A DNA stretch of 51,555 nt, from NCBI RefSeq assembly GCF_903819335.1, contig NZ_CAIJDE010000047.1:134633-186187 (forward strand). Reading direction: 5' to 3'. The notes beneath the pieces were generated by a model. The model did no database searches. It was given only the letters and a program-made list of their open reading frames with translations, and was not told the origin of the DNA. The stretch is from Flavobacterium panici. Its GTDB lineage: Bacteria > Bacteroidota > Bacteroidia > Flavobacteriales > Flavobacteriaceae. Position numbers and translations under genes: made by a program. Below, piece after piece: positions 42,982 through 50,915 of this stretch (the first letter of the stretch is position 1; every line of letters starts with the position of its first letter).

Positions 42982-43230
42982 TTACTTTCTTTTAAAATTA
43001 CCTTTTGGAAGATAATATAACCATGCAAAACCAATAAAAAATAGTATTGCAGAAGCTATAAAGGCAGGAATTAATATTTCCTTGTTATTTTCTAGTGCAT
43101 TATTTAAGGACGCATATAAAAGCCAGATTTGAATGCTGACATTTAAAATCAGGATAAAAATAAGTGTCGAAAGTATATTGTTCAGCTTATTAGGGTTAGC
43201 GCGATTCTGGCTTCGTCTAAAAGTACTCAT
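42982..43230 (-). CDS. small membrane protein of the nitrate module
   Basis: An 82-residue protein with a basic N-terminal tail (MSTFRRSQNRANPNK) and two hydrophobic helices (about 18-41 and 53-74), both ends probably in the cytoplasm. It may belong to a small DUF family found with nitrate reduction genes (perhaps DUF6755; from memory, unsure). It lies 24 bases after the Rieske gene as the last gene of the operon, so it may be a subunit or assembly helper of the membrane complex. Confidence 0.75.
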   Translation of the reverse strand: MSTFRRSQNRANPNKLNNILSTLIFILILNVSIQIWLLYASLNNALENNKEILIPAFIASAILFFIGFAWLYYLPKGNFKRK

Positions 43231-43254
43231 ATCTATAAATTTAAATTATACAAT

Positions 43255-43767
43255 CTAACTGTCTTTTTTATCTATCATTGCTTTTACAAAAACAGCATTT
43301 TCTTTAAATATCACTTCTAACTGTGGTAAAGCTCTTGGTGGCGGACCTGCAATTACATCTCCTGTCATGGCATCAAATGAACCTTCATGGCAAGGACAGT
43401 GAATGATTCCGGTTCCGGGTTTGTAAAATACGGAACACGAAAGATGCGTACATTTTTGCTCGTAAGCCCTAAAATCACCGCTTTCTAAGTGAATTAATAT
43501 ATACGGAATTGTACTTCCTTCTAAAACAAAACCACGAGTTCCGCCTACGGGAACATCTTCTTTATTGCAGATGAAATGTTCGCCTTGTACTTCTTCTTTT
43601 GGTAATAAAAATGCTTTTGCGGTTACGAATCCGCTTCCTACCATTAATCCGCCGGAAACAAAAGTCAGGAATTTAGCAAAATCGCGTCGGCTGACCTGAG
43701 TTGATTCCTGTTTTTTTATAGGGAAATCTTTTTTCCAGTTTTGATTTAAATTATCTTCTTTTGACAT
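43255..43767 (-). CDS. Rieske [2Fe-2S] protein with Tat-type anchor
   Basis: A 170-residue Rieske protein. SRRDFAKFLTFVSGGLMVGSGFVTAKAFLLP (26-56) looks like a twin-arginine signal or anchor, so the cluster domain should sit on the periplasmic side. Ligands are Cys106 and His108 (CTH) and Cys124 and His127 (CPCH), with Cys111 and Cys126 able to form the stabilising disulfide, as in cytochrome bc1 Rieske proteins. Its place beside a Mo enzyme, a ferredoxin subunit and a cytochrome b suggests a quinol-linked electron path. Confidence 0.92.
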   Translation of the reverse strand: MSKEDNLNQNWKKDFPIKKQESTQVSRRDFAKFLTFVSGGLMVGSGFVTAKAFLLPKEEVQGEHFICNKEDVPVGGTRGFVLEGSTIPYILIHLESGDFRAYEQKCTHLSCSVFYKPGTGIIHCPCHEGSFDAMTGDVIAGPPPRALPQLEVIFKENAVFVKAMIDKKDS

Positions 43768-43776
43768 GATTCTGGT

Positions 43777-44346
43777 TTAATAAATTCTTAATTCTGTACT
43801 GCCTTTTGGCATCATAATATTCACTTTTGTTTTTACTTTTTCCTGTCCAAAAATAAAGTTGTTCACTGGCGTACTATTTGGTCTCATTTCTTCAATTTGT
43901 TCTCTTGTTCCGTAAAACAATGCACCGCTTGGACAAACTGTGGCACACATTGGTTTTTTACCCACACTTGTTCTGTCGTAACACATCGTGCATTTCATCA
44001 TTAAATCGTATTCTTCTACTTTTTTAGGTACACCAAAAGGACAAGCCATTACACAGTTTGAACATCCTATACATCTTTCCGTATTAGCAGTATGTACCAC
44101 ACCAAATTCATCTTGTGAAATCGCATCCGCGGGGCAGACATTCGCACAAACCGGGTCTTCGCAATGCATACAAACCTGAACTGTGGTTTGTATTGTCGAA
44201 GCACGATCTACATAATTTACGCTTATTAAAGTTTGCTGGCCGTTGGTTTCACATTCGGCGCAGGCCATTTCGCAGGCTTTGCAGCCAATACAGCGCTGCA
44301 TATCTACAAAAAACTCTTCGTTTGTATTAAAATTGGTCAAATTCAT
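43777..44346 (-). CDS. four-cluster ferredoxin subunit (NarH/NrfC-like)
   Basis: A 189-residue electron-transfer subunit. All sixteen ligands for four [4Fe-4S] clusters are visible: Cys19, 22, 25, 29; Cys59, 62, 67, 71; Cys92, 95, 98, 102; Cys119, 122, 134, 138. No signal sequence, so it works in the cytoplasm next to the Mo subunit encoded 19 bases upstream. The layout follows the NarH/DmsB/NrfC family. Confidence 0.93.
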   Translation of the reverse strand: MNLTNFNTNEEFFVDMQRCIGCKACEMACAECETNGQQTLISVNYVDRASTIQTTVQVCMHCEDPVCANVCPADAISQDEFGVVHTANTERCIGCSNCVMACPFGVPKKVEEYDLMMKCTMCYDRTSVGKKPMCATVCPSGALFYGTREQIEEMRPNSTPVNNFIFGQEKVKTKVNIMMPKGSTELRIY

Positions 44347-44365
44347 AACTTCATTTTTTTATAGA

Positions 44366-46582
44366 TTAAACACTTGCATACGCTTCCGATTCTTTGGCTG
44401 GCGGTGCTATTTTTCCCTGCGGATCTAATAAACAGGCGCAGACTTTAAATTCCGGAATTTTAGAAATCGGGTCTAAAGTTCCCGGTGTTAATTGATTGGC
44501 AGATTTGTGTCCCGGCCAGTGATACGGAATGAAAACGGTATCTTTTCTAATCGTTTCTACAATATTGGCAGGAAAAATTCCTTCACCTCTTCTTGTTGCT
44601 ACTCTTACTAATTCTCTTTGTTTGATTCCGTATTTTTCTGCTAATTCAGGATGAATTTCTAACATTGGCTCTGGAAACTGATCTACCAGTTTTCCAATTC
44701 GGCGTGTTTGTGTTCCGCTTAAATATTGTGAAACTACACGGCCTGTTGTTAATGTTATTGGATATTCTTCATCGGTAACTTCACCCGGAAGTTTATAAGG
44801 CGCGGGATTAAAATGTGCTTTTCCGTCTGGCGTTTTAAACTTTTTATCTTCCCAAAGTCTTGGCGTTCCCGGATGATCTTCGGTTGGACAAGGCCAAAAA
44901 ATGCCCATATTATCTTCTACTTTTTTATACGTAATTCCGAAATAATCTGCAGTTCCGCCTTTTGAAGCGACACGCAGTTCGTTGAAAATTTCTTCACTAT
45001 TGTCGTAAGTAAATTTATCTTCTTCGCCCAGTCTTTTAGCTATTTCTAATAATATTGAAGTATCGGTTCTGGCTTCTCCCGGAGGCGTAACGGCTTGTCT
45101 GATTCTAATCACTCTTCCTTCTGCAGAAGTTGTTGTTCCTTCTTCTTCTTCCTGTAAAGATCCTGCCAAAACAATATCGGCATGTCTTGCAGTTTCATTC
45201 AAAAAGAAATCAATACAAACGTAAAATTCTAATTTTTCTAAAGCAGAACGCACGTAATTATTGTTCGGAAGCGAGACTAACGGATTGAAACAAATGGAAA
45301 TTAATCCTTTGATTTCGTCTCTGTGAATGGCCTCTATAATTTCATAAGCCGTAAGTCCTTTTCCGGGTAAATCTTTTTCATCGATTCCCCAAACTTCTGA
45401 TATGTATTTTCGGTGTTCCGGATTTTCAATATCTCTGTTTCCGGGCAATTGATCGCATTTATGTCCGTGCTCTCTTCCGCCCTGACCATTTCCTTGTCCG
45501 GTAATCGTTCCGTAACCACAATATGGTCTTCCAATTCTTCCTGTTGCCAAAACAAGATTAATACAGCCTAAAACATTATCAACACCTTTTGAGTGATGTT
45601 CGATTCCTCTTGCATGCAATAAAAAGCTTGTTTTTGCTTTTCCCCATAATTCAGCGGCTGCTTTTATTTTTTCTTTATCGATTCCGGTTACTTCTTCTGC
45701 CCATTCCAGCGTATAATCTTTAACGGCATCAATTGTTTCCTGAAATCCTGATGTATAATTATCTATAAAATCATGATCCAGCATATCGTGATCTACTAAA
45801 TATTTTAGCATTGCGCCATATAATGCAGAATCTGTTCCGGGTTTTACATCGAGATGAATATCCGCTGTTCTTGCCAACGGAATCATTCTTGGATCGATCA
45901 CAATTAATTTTGCACCGCGATCTCTGGCTTTCCAAATCCAATGTGTTAGCGTTGGGAAAGTTTCACTGATATTGGCTCCGGCTACAATAATAACTTCGGC
46001 ATATTCTAAGTCTGAATAATTATTTGAAGCCCGGTCTAAACCAAATGCTTTTTTATTTCCGGCTCCGGCGCTTACCATACACAGCCTTCCATTGTAATCG
46101 AGGTTTCTTGTTTTTAAAGCAACACGGGCAAATTTTCCAACTAAATAACTTTTTTCATTAGTTAATGAAACTCCAGATAACATGGAGAAAGCGTGTTTTC
46201 CGTATTTTTCCTGAATTCTTTTAATTTCAGAAACGGTTTTATCCATCGCATCATCCCAAGAAACTTTTTCAAAACCTTTTCCTTCTACTCTTTGTATTGG
46301 ATGCAAAAGTCGGTCTGGGTGATTATTTTGAAGATACCTTTGAACTCCTTTTGGACACAAACGTCCTTCGTTAAACGGAAATTCCATCCACGGTTCAAAA
46401 CCTACTACTTTATTTTCTTTCACTAATAATTGAATTCCACACTGCATGCCGCAAAAGCAGCAATGTGTTTTTACAACGTCATCTGGTTCGTCTCTTCCGT
46501 CGTAACCATCTACAGGCGCATAATTTAAATGCGGACCAAATTGTTCAATTATTTTTTCAGTTGATACGGGTAGTTTTGCCAT
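44366..46582 (-). CDS. molybdopterin oxidoreductase, cytoplasmic NapA/NasA-like nitrate reductase
   Basis: A 738-residue catalytic subunit of the DMSO reductase superfamily. It has an N-terminal [4Fe-4S] motif (CCFCGMQC ... GRLCPKG), a presumed Mo ligand in RLCMVSAGAG, and the C-terminal MGD-binding domain (LTTGRVVSQYLSGTQTRR, FIPYHWPGHKSANQLTP). No Tat signal, so it is cytoplasmic. The Cys-ligated LCMxSA motif and MFS nitrate transporters upstream favour nitrate as substrate; formate dehydrogenase-like use cannot be excluded. It sits between the cytochrome b and the ferredoxin genes. Confidence 0.88.
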   Translation of the reverse strand: MAKLPVSTEKIIEQFGPHLNYAPVDGYDGRDEPDDVVKTHCCFCGMQCGIQLLVKENKVVGFEPWMEFPFNEGRLCPKGVQRYLQNNHPDRLLHPIQRVEGKGFEKVSWDDAMDKTVSEIKRIQEKYGKHAFSMLSGVSLTNEKSYLVGKFARVALKTRNLDYNGRLCMVSAGAGNKKAFGLDRASNNYSDLEYAEVIIVAGANISETFPTLTHWIWKARDRGAKLIVIDPRMIPLARTADIHLDVKPGTDSALYGAMLKYLVDHDMLDHDFIDNYTSGFQETIDAVKDYTLEWAEEVTGIDKEKIKAAAELWGKAKTSFLLHARGIEHHSKGVDNVLGCINLVLATGRIGRPYCGYGTITGQGNGQGGREHGHKCDQLPGNRDIENPEHRKYISEVWGIDEKDLPGKGLTAYEIIEAIHRDEIKGLISICFNPLVSLPNNNYVRSALEKLEFYVCIDFFLNETARHADIVLAGSLQEEEEGTTTSAEGRVIRIRQAVTPPGEARTDTSILLEIAKRLGEEDKFTYDNSEEIFNELRVASKGGTADYFGITYKKVEDNMGIFWPCPTEDHPGTPRLWEDKKFKTPDGKAHFNPAPYKLPGEVTDEEYPITLTTGRVVSQYLSGTQTRRIGKLVDQFPEPMLEIHPELAEKYGIKQRELVRVATRRGEGIFPANIVETIRKDTVFIPYHWPGHKSANQLTPGTLDPISKIPEFKVCACLLDPQGKIAPPAKESEAYASV

Positions 46583-46599
46583 TTTTTTTGTTATTTTTT

Positions 46600-46737
46600 G
46601 TTTCAGGTTTCATGTTTCAAGTTTGCTTATAGAACATGAAACTTGAAACCTAAAACTTTTATAATTTTATTTGTTTTGTTTCAGGTTTCACGATCTGTGT
46701 GGAACTTGAAACTTGAAACCTTAAACTTGAAACTTTT
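46600..46737. repeat. 'gtttcaggttt' inverted repeats
   Basis: 'gtttcaggtttcatgtttca' (46600-46622) with 'catgaaacttgaaacctaaaac' (46635-46656), and again 'gtttcaggtttcac' (46678-46691) with 'cttgaaacttgaaacc' (46705-46720). This family also occurs at 31109-31139, 40486-40503 and 41497-41520. It is the only dispersed repeat inside the second nitrate operon. Confidence 0.6.
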
Positions 46738-46743
46738 TATAAA

Positions 46744-47793
46744 TTATCCAAATAAATTTCCGCCTTCTAGTCTGGCTTTTAGGTGTGCTTGTGCCAGGCG
46801 TGATCTTTTTCCTTCTGGGCTTAAATCGAGGTGAGAAGTTCCGTCTTCGTGGGTGAAATCAAAACCTAATTCTTTTGTTACGATTTTTAAATCATTGATA
46901 TGAAGCTGGGTTGCAAATTCTTCTCCGGTATGCGGACAAACTGCCATTCCTTTTTTTATTCCTTCTTGTTTATAGATATGTGCTCCAATTTGCGCCGGAC
47001 GCTGGATGATATGAAAGAATTTCCCAAACGGAATCCAGATCAAAAACATGATTACCGTTACAGCATGAATTACGGCTAAGAAATCATATGCAAAACCTTT
47101 CATGAATTGATAGGAATATGTTAAACATAAACCTGTTACAGAAATGGCTATTAATAAAATTAAGGGCAATAAATCACCTTCAAAAGTCTGCGTTGCAATT
47201 AATCCGGGATTGGTTAATCTTCTTCTTAAATAATAAACGGAACCAATTATAACTAACCACGATGACCAGTTTAAGGCATGGAAAATCAGGAAAGCCAGAA
47301 ATGAATTTATCTGAAAATCCATCATTTTAAATCCGAAGAAATGTGCTTCGTAAATGGAAATTGAATTTGGTGCGAGCGTAAAGTGAATCCATCCAAATGT
47401 AAGCGGAATTGTGATGGCAAAAGCCGATAAACAGCCTATTGCAATACAAAAATGGGCAAACCAGCGCCATTTGCTTCTTGGGTAAATAAACTTTTGAACG
47501 ACAATATTTTGTACTGATTCTTTTCCCAGAAACCATAAATGAGAAATTATTTTTCCTGTAAAAAGAAATTTAAGGCTTCTTTTAAAATACATCCACGTTG
47601 GAGGTCTTTGCAGCCAAACGGTATAGCGATAAACGATTCCGAAGAAGGCAAAAACAGTTCCGAATAAATAAGTGACTAATGCTGCATCAAAATTTTGTAA
47701 TTGTCTTGATCCGTAAAACACTAGCACAATTGTAAGTATAGAAACTAGTGTTGCAACAAGTAAGGCTTTGGTATTAAATGTTTTATCTTTCAT
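46744..47793 (-). CDS. NarI-like membrane cytochrome b
   Basis: A 349-residue protein with about six or seven membrane helices and a soluble C-terminal tail (about 265-349). Histidines placed within or at the ends of helices (His114, His172, His243, His261) could ligate two b haems, as in NarI and related quinol-oxidising subunits. CPHTGEEFATQLH in the tail is unlike NarI. Position beside Mo, ferredoxin and Rieske genes supports a quinol dehydrogenase role. The exact family is uncertain. Confidence 0.78.
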   Translation of the reverse strand: MKDKTFNTKALLVATLVSILTIVLVFYGSRQLQNFDAALVTYLFGTVFAFFGIVYRYTVWLQRPPTWMYFKRSLKFLFTGKIISHLWFLGKESVQNIVVQKFIYPRSKWRWFAHFCIAIGCLSAFAITIPLTFGWIHFTLAPNSISIYEAHFFGFKMMDFQINSFLAFLIFHALNWSSWLVIIGSVYYLRRRLTNPGLIATQTFEGDLLPLILLIAISVTGLCLTYSYQFMKGFAYDFLAVIHAVTVIMFLIWIPFGKFFHIIQRPAQIGAHIYKQEGIKKGMAVCPHTGEEFATQLHINDLKIVTKELGFDFTHEDGTSHLDLSPEGKRSRLAQAHLKARLEGGNLFG

Positions 47794-47821
47794 CCTTAAT
47801 TTTTAATTTAATGATTACTTC

Positions 47822-49414
47822 TTAACTTGGTTTCTCACAATTTTTACGATTGTAGAACCACCAATTGATACCTGTAGCTAATATAGTGAAAAAACAAACG
47901 CCTATAAAGAACTGATTTACAGTTCCATTAGCAGAAATATTATTCCCTATTAATTTAGAAAAGATAAAAGGTCCAAAAGCAGCTATTGCAGCTGTCCAGC
48001 CAATAACTCCGGCTGCCTGACGCGGATTTTCTTTAAATATTATTGGATATTGTCTAAAAGTACCTGCATTGCCAATTCCCGTAAAAAAGAACATTACTAA
48101 AATAACTGTAACAAAAAGAGGAAATTGGTCCATACTTGTTGGTGCGACCAATCCTTGTGTTACCAATATAATGGCTCCACACAAAATCCCTAAACCTGTA
48201 ATGGTTGTTAAGATTGCTCCTCCTACTTTATCAGCTACAAATCCAAAAGCAATTCGACTTGCAGAACCTAATAATGGGCCATAGAACGCATACACTAAAG
48301 GATCTGGTGCATTGGGAAAATCTCCGTATAAAAATTTAATCATTAATGGAAAAGCCGCAGATAAACCTGCAAAAGTTCCAAAAGTCATTAAGTAAGTAAT
48401 CGTACAATACCAGGTATGTTTATTTGAAAAAATGTCCATTTGTTCTTTTACAGAGGCCATCATTGGAATACTTTTTAAATAAAACCAGCTTAAAATTGCC
48501 ATGATTAGTAAAAATGGAACGTACCAAAATGCTGCAGACTGTAAGTAGATCTCTGATTTTTTAACGGCTGTATTTTCAGGGTTAATGTTGTCTAATATTT
48601 TTTCGGCTAATTTTGGATTTGCATTTGCAATGGCTTTTGCTTTTGCTTTTACTGGTAATGCATTAAAAATAATAACGTTATCAGTAGAGTTTACCGCAGC
48701 ACTTACAGAATTAATTACGTTTTTCTTTACGTTAGAAAGTATTTTAGTCTGAACTTCTGCATCAAATGTTGCAAAAACTTCTTTTTGTTTTTCCAGACTG
48801 GATGTTTGTAAAAGGGTTAATGTTTCTTTAGGATCAACGCTTGTAAAACCAGATGCAGCACCATAAATACCAACACTAATTATAAGAGGCGTTACAAATT
48901 GCGCGATCGAAACTCCAAAATTTCCTATTCCTGCCTGAATTCCTAATGCGGTTCCTTTTAATCTTTGAGGAAAAAATAAACTTGTACTTGGCATATAAGA
49001 TGAAAAATCTCCTCCGCCAAAACCTGTGGTAAAAGCCAAAACTGCAAAAACCCAAAATGGTGTATTTACATTCATAATGGCAAAACCAATCCCTATAACT
49101 GGAATTAATTTAATTAATGTTGCAAAAGATACAATATGTCGTGTCCCGAAAATGGGTAATAAAAAAGTATGAATAATTCGTAATAATCCCGCCGCTAATC
49201 CCGGAATTGCTGTTAACCAGAAAAGCTGATCTTTAGAAAAACTAAATCCTAATCCGGGTAGTTTAACCGCGATTACGCTCATCATAAACCAAGAGGCAAA
49301 TGATAATATTAATGTTAATGTTGTTATTGTTAATGTTCTCCATGCAATTTTACTTCCGCCAGAGTTCCAAAACGCTTCATCTTCCGGTTCCCATTTGTCT
49401 AACCAAGTTTTCAT
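47822..49414 (-). CDS. narK: NarK-type nitrate/nitrite transporter with helical insert
   Basis: A 530-residue MFS porter of the NNP family with the signature GFGGGDFSSYMPSTSLFFPQRLKGTALGIQAGIGNFGVS. An insert of about 110 residues (about 200-310, KETLTLLQTSSLEKQKEV ... LAEKILDNINPENTAVKK) lies between TM5 and TM6, a periplasmic loop by normal topology. It is mainly helical and has no likeness to the insert in the two other NarK proteins of the window. It forms an operon with the second NarK and the membrane reductase genes. Together they may be a nitrate/proton symporter and nitrate/nitrite antiporter pair. Confidence 0.9.
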   Translation of the reverse strand: MKTWLDKWEPEDEAFWNSGGSKIAWRTLTITTLTLILSFASWFMMSVIAVKLPGLGFSFSKDQLFWLTAIPGLAAGLLRIIHTFLLPIFGTRHIVSFATLIKLIPVIGIGFAIMNVNTPFWVFAVLAFTTGFGGGDFSSYMPSTSLFFPQRLKGTALGIQAGIGNFGVSIAQFVTPLIISVGIYGAASGFTSVDPKETLTLLQTSSLEKQKEVFATFDAEVQTKILSNVKKNVINSVSAAVNSTDNVIIFNALPVKAKAKAIANANPKLAEKILDNINPENTAVKKSEIYLQSAAFWYVPFLLIMAILSWFYLKSIPMMASVKEQMDIFSNKHTWYCTITYLMTFGTFAGLSAAFPLMIKFLYGDFPNAPDPLVYAFYGPLLGSASRIAFGFVADKVGGAILTTITGLGILCGAIILVTQGLVAPTSMDQFPLFVTVILVMFFFTGIGNAGTFRQYPIIFKENPRQAAGVIGWTAAIAAFGPFIFSKLIGNNISANGTVNQFFIGVCFFTILATGINWWFYNRKNCEKPS

Positions 49415-49439
49415 ATATCTATTGTTTAATTTTTATTTT

Positions 49440-50915
49440 TTAATGATTACTTTCTATATCTCTTGTAAAGTTTGGCAGTTTAGTTCGCGTTGCATTTATA
49501 ATTGTTCGATGCATCCACAATAAACAAAGCACAGAAACTACAAAAATGAATATCCATGAGCTGGTCCAAAGTCCTGTATAGTTTAGTAAATAACCAAAGA
49601 TTATAGGACCTACAAATCCGCCTAAACCTCCTATTAATCCAACCATGCCGCCCACAACTCCTACTTCATTTGGGAAATACTCCGGAATGTGTTTATAAAC
49701 AGCCGCTTTTCCAATTCCCCATGAAATTCCTATTAGAATTACCAGAACCAGATATACCCAAAGATTTGCACTGAATTTAATTTGAGTTATTCCCTGTGCT
49801 AACAATTCTTTCTTTTTAACTTCTTGATTTTGTTTGACAATAATTTCCTGCCAAGAGCTTTTTTCGGGAAAAATTGATGTTTCGCTATGCTGCAATATTT
49901 CTTTTTTATTTATGGAATGTATTTTTTCGCCAACCATAATTTTATCAGCCGAAACTTCTGTTACAATTCCATTATTCATTGCCAAAACGCCCGGACCTGC
50001 GGTGTAAATTTCCATTTTTGGAAACATTAATAAAAAGCTGATTACAATTGATGAGCCTAAAACCCAATATATTACTTTTCTGGCTCCAAATTTATCTGAG
50101 AGATATCCGCCAAAAGCTCTGATTACACCAGATGGTAAACTGAACATTGTAGCAAACAAACCGCCCATTACTAAGGTTGTATGATATACATTCATGAAAT
50201 TAGGAAGAAGCCATTGTGAGTATGCCACGAAGAAACCAAATACTAAAAAGTAATAAGCTCCAAAACGCCAGACACGGACATTTTTGAGCGGAGAGATTAA
50301 TTGTGTTATTGTTTTTGAAACTGTTGGGTTCTTTTTATTTTTAGCAAAAACAATAAAAAGCAACCCTATGATAACAAGTATAACGGCGTAAATAACAGGA
50401 AGCATTTTCCAACCGTTTATTGGATCTTTTTCGGATAAATGATTTAACAAAGTTGGTGCAATAAAAGTAGTAATTGCTGCACCAGCATTTCCCATTCCGA
50501 AAATTCCCAAGGCTCTTCCCTGCCATTCTTTCGGATACCAAATTGATGTATATCCAATACCGACTGCAAAGCTTGTTCCAACTAATCCGAAGAAAAAGCT
50601 TAAAACAGCAAAACTCCAGAACGAATTTGCAAAAGGCAGTAAAAAAAGTGGTACGGAACATAATAAAAGCAATATAGAAAATACAATTTTACCTCCATAT
50701 TTATCTGTCAAGATACCTATTGGAAGTCTGAAAATCGAGCCCGAAAGAATTGGAATTCCTAATAACCATCCTGTTTCTACAACAGTAAAATTAAATATTC
50801 CTTTGTCTGCTAAATACGTAATTAAAACACCATTTAGCGTCCAGCAGGCAAAACATATTGTAAAGGCCAGTGTATTTAGAAATAGAATTCTGTGAGATTG
50901 AGAAAGATTACTCAT
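49440..50915 (-). CDS. narK: NarK-type nitrate/nitrite transporter with sandwich-like periplasmic insert
   Basis: A 491-residue paralogue of the narK at 20659-22158, sharing most of its sequence (CFACWTLNGVL, GTSFAVGIGYTSIWYPKEW, GIGKAAVYKHIPEYFPNEVG) and the same insert between TM9 and TM10 (PGVLAMNNGIVTEV ... NQEVKKKELLAQGITQIKF). It is the first gene of the second nitrate operon. The promoter has an FNR-like site. The two copies may serve assimilation and respiration or detoxification separately. Confidence 0.92.
   Translation of the reverse strand: MSNLSQSHRILFLNTLAFTICFACWTLNGVLITYLADKGIFNFTVVETGWLLGIPILSGSIFRLPIGILTDKYGGKIVFSILLLLCSVPLFLLPFANSFWSFAVLSFFFGLVGTSFAVGIGYTSIWYPKEWQGRALGIFGMGNAGAAITTFIAPTLLNHLSEKDPINGWKMLPVIYAVILVIIGLLFIVFAKNKKNPTVSKTITQLISPLKNVRVWRFGAYYFLVFGFFVAYSQWLLPNFMNVYHTTLVMGGLFATMFSLPSGVIRAFGGYLSDKFGARKVIYWVLGSSIVISFLLMFPKMEIYTAGPGVLAMNNGIVTEVSADKIMVGEKIHSINKKEILQHSETSIFPEKSSWQEIIVKQNQEVKKKELLAQGITQIKFSANLWVYLVLVILIGISWGIGKAAVYKHIPEYFPNEVGVVGGMVGLIGGLGGFVGPIIFGYLLNYTGLWTSSWIFIFVVSVLCLLWMHRTIINATRTKLPNFTRDIESNH

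Noticed and set aside
44366..46582. Formate dehydrogenase as the first call for the Mo enzyme
   Set aside because: The LCMxSA Mo-ligand motif and the two NarK genes in the operon fit nitrate better; formate use is kept only as an alternative.
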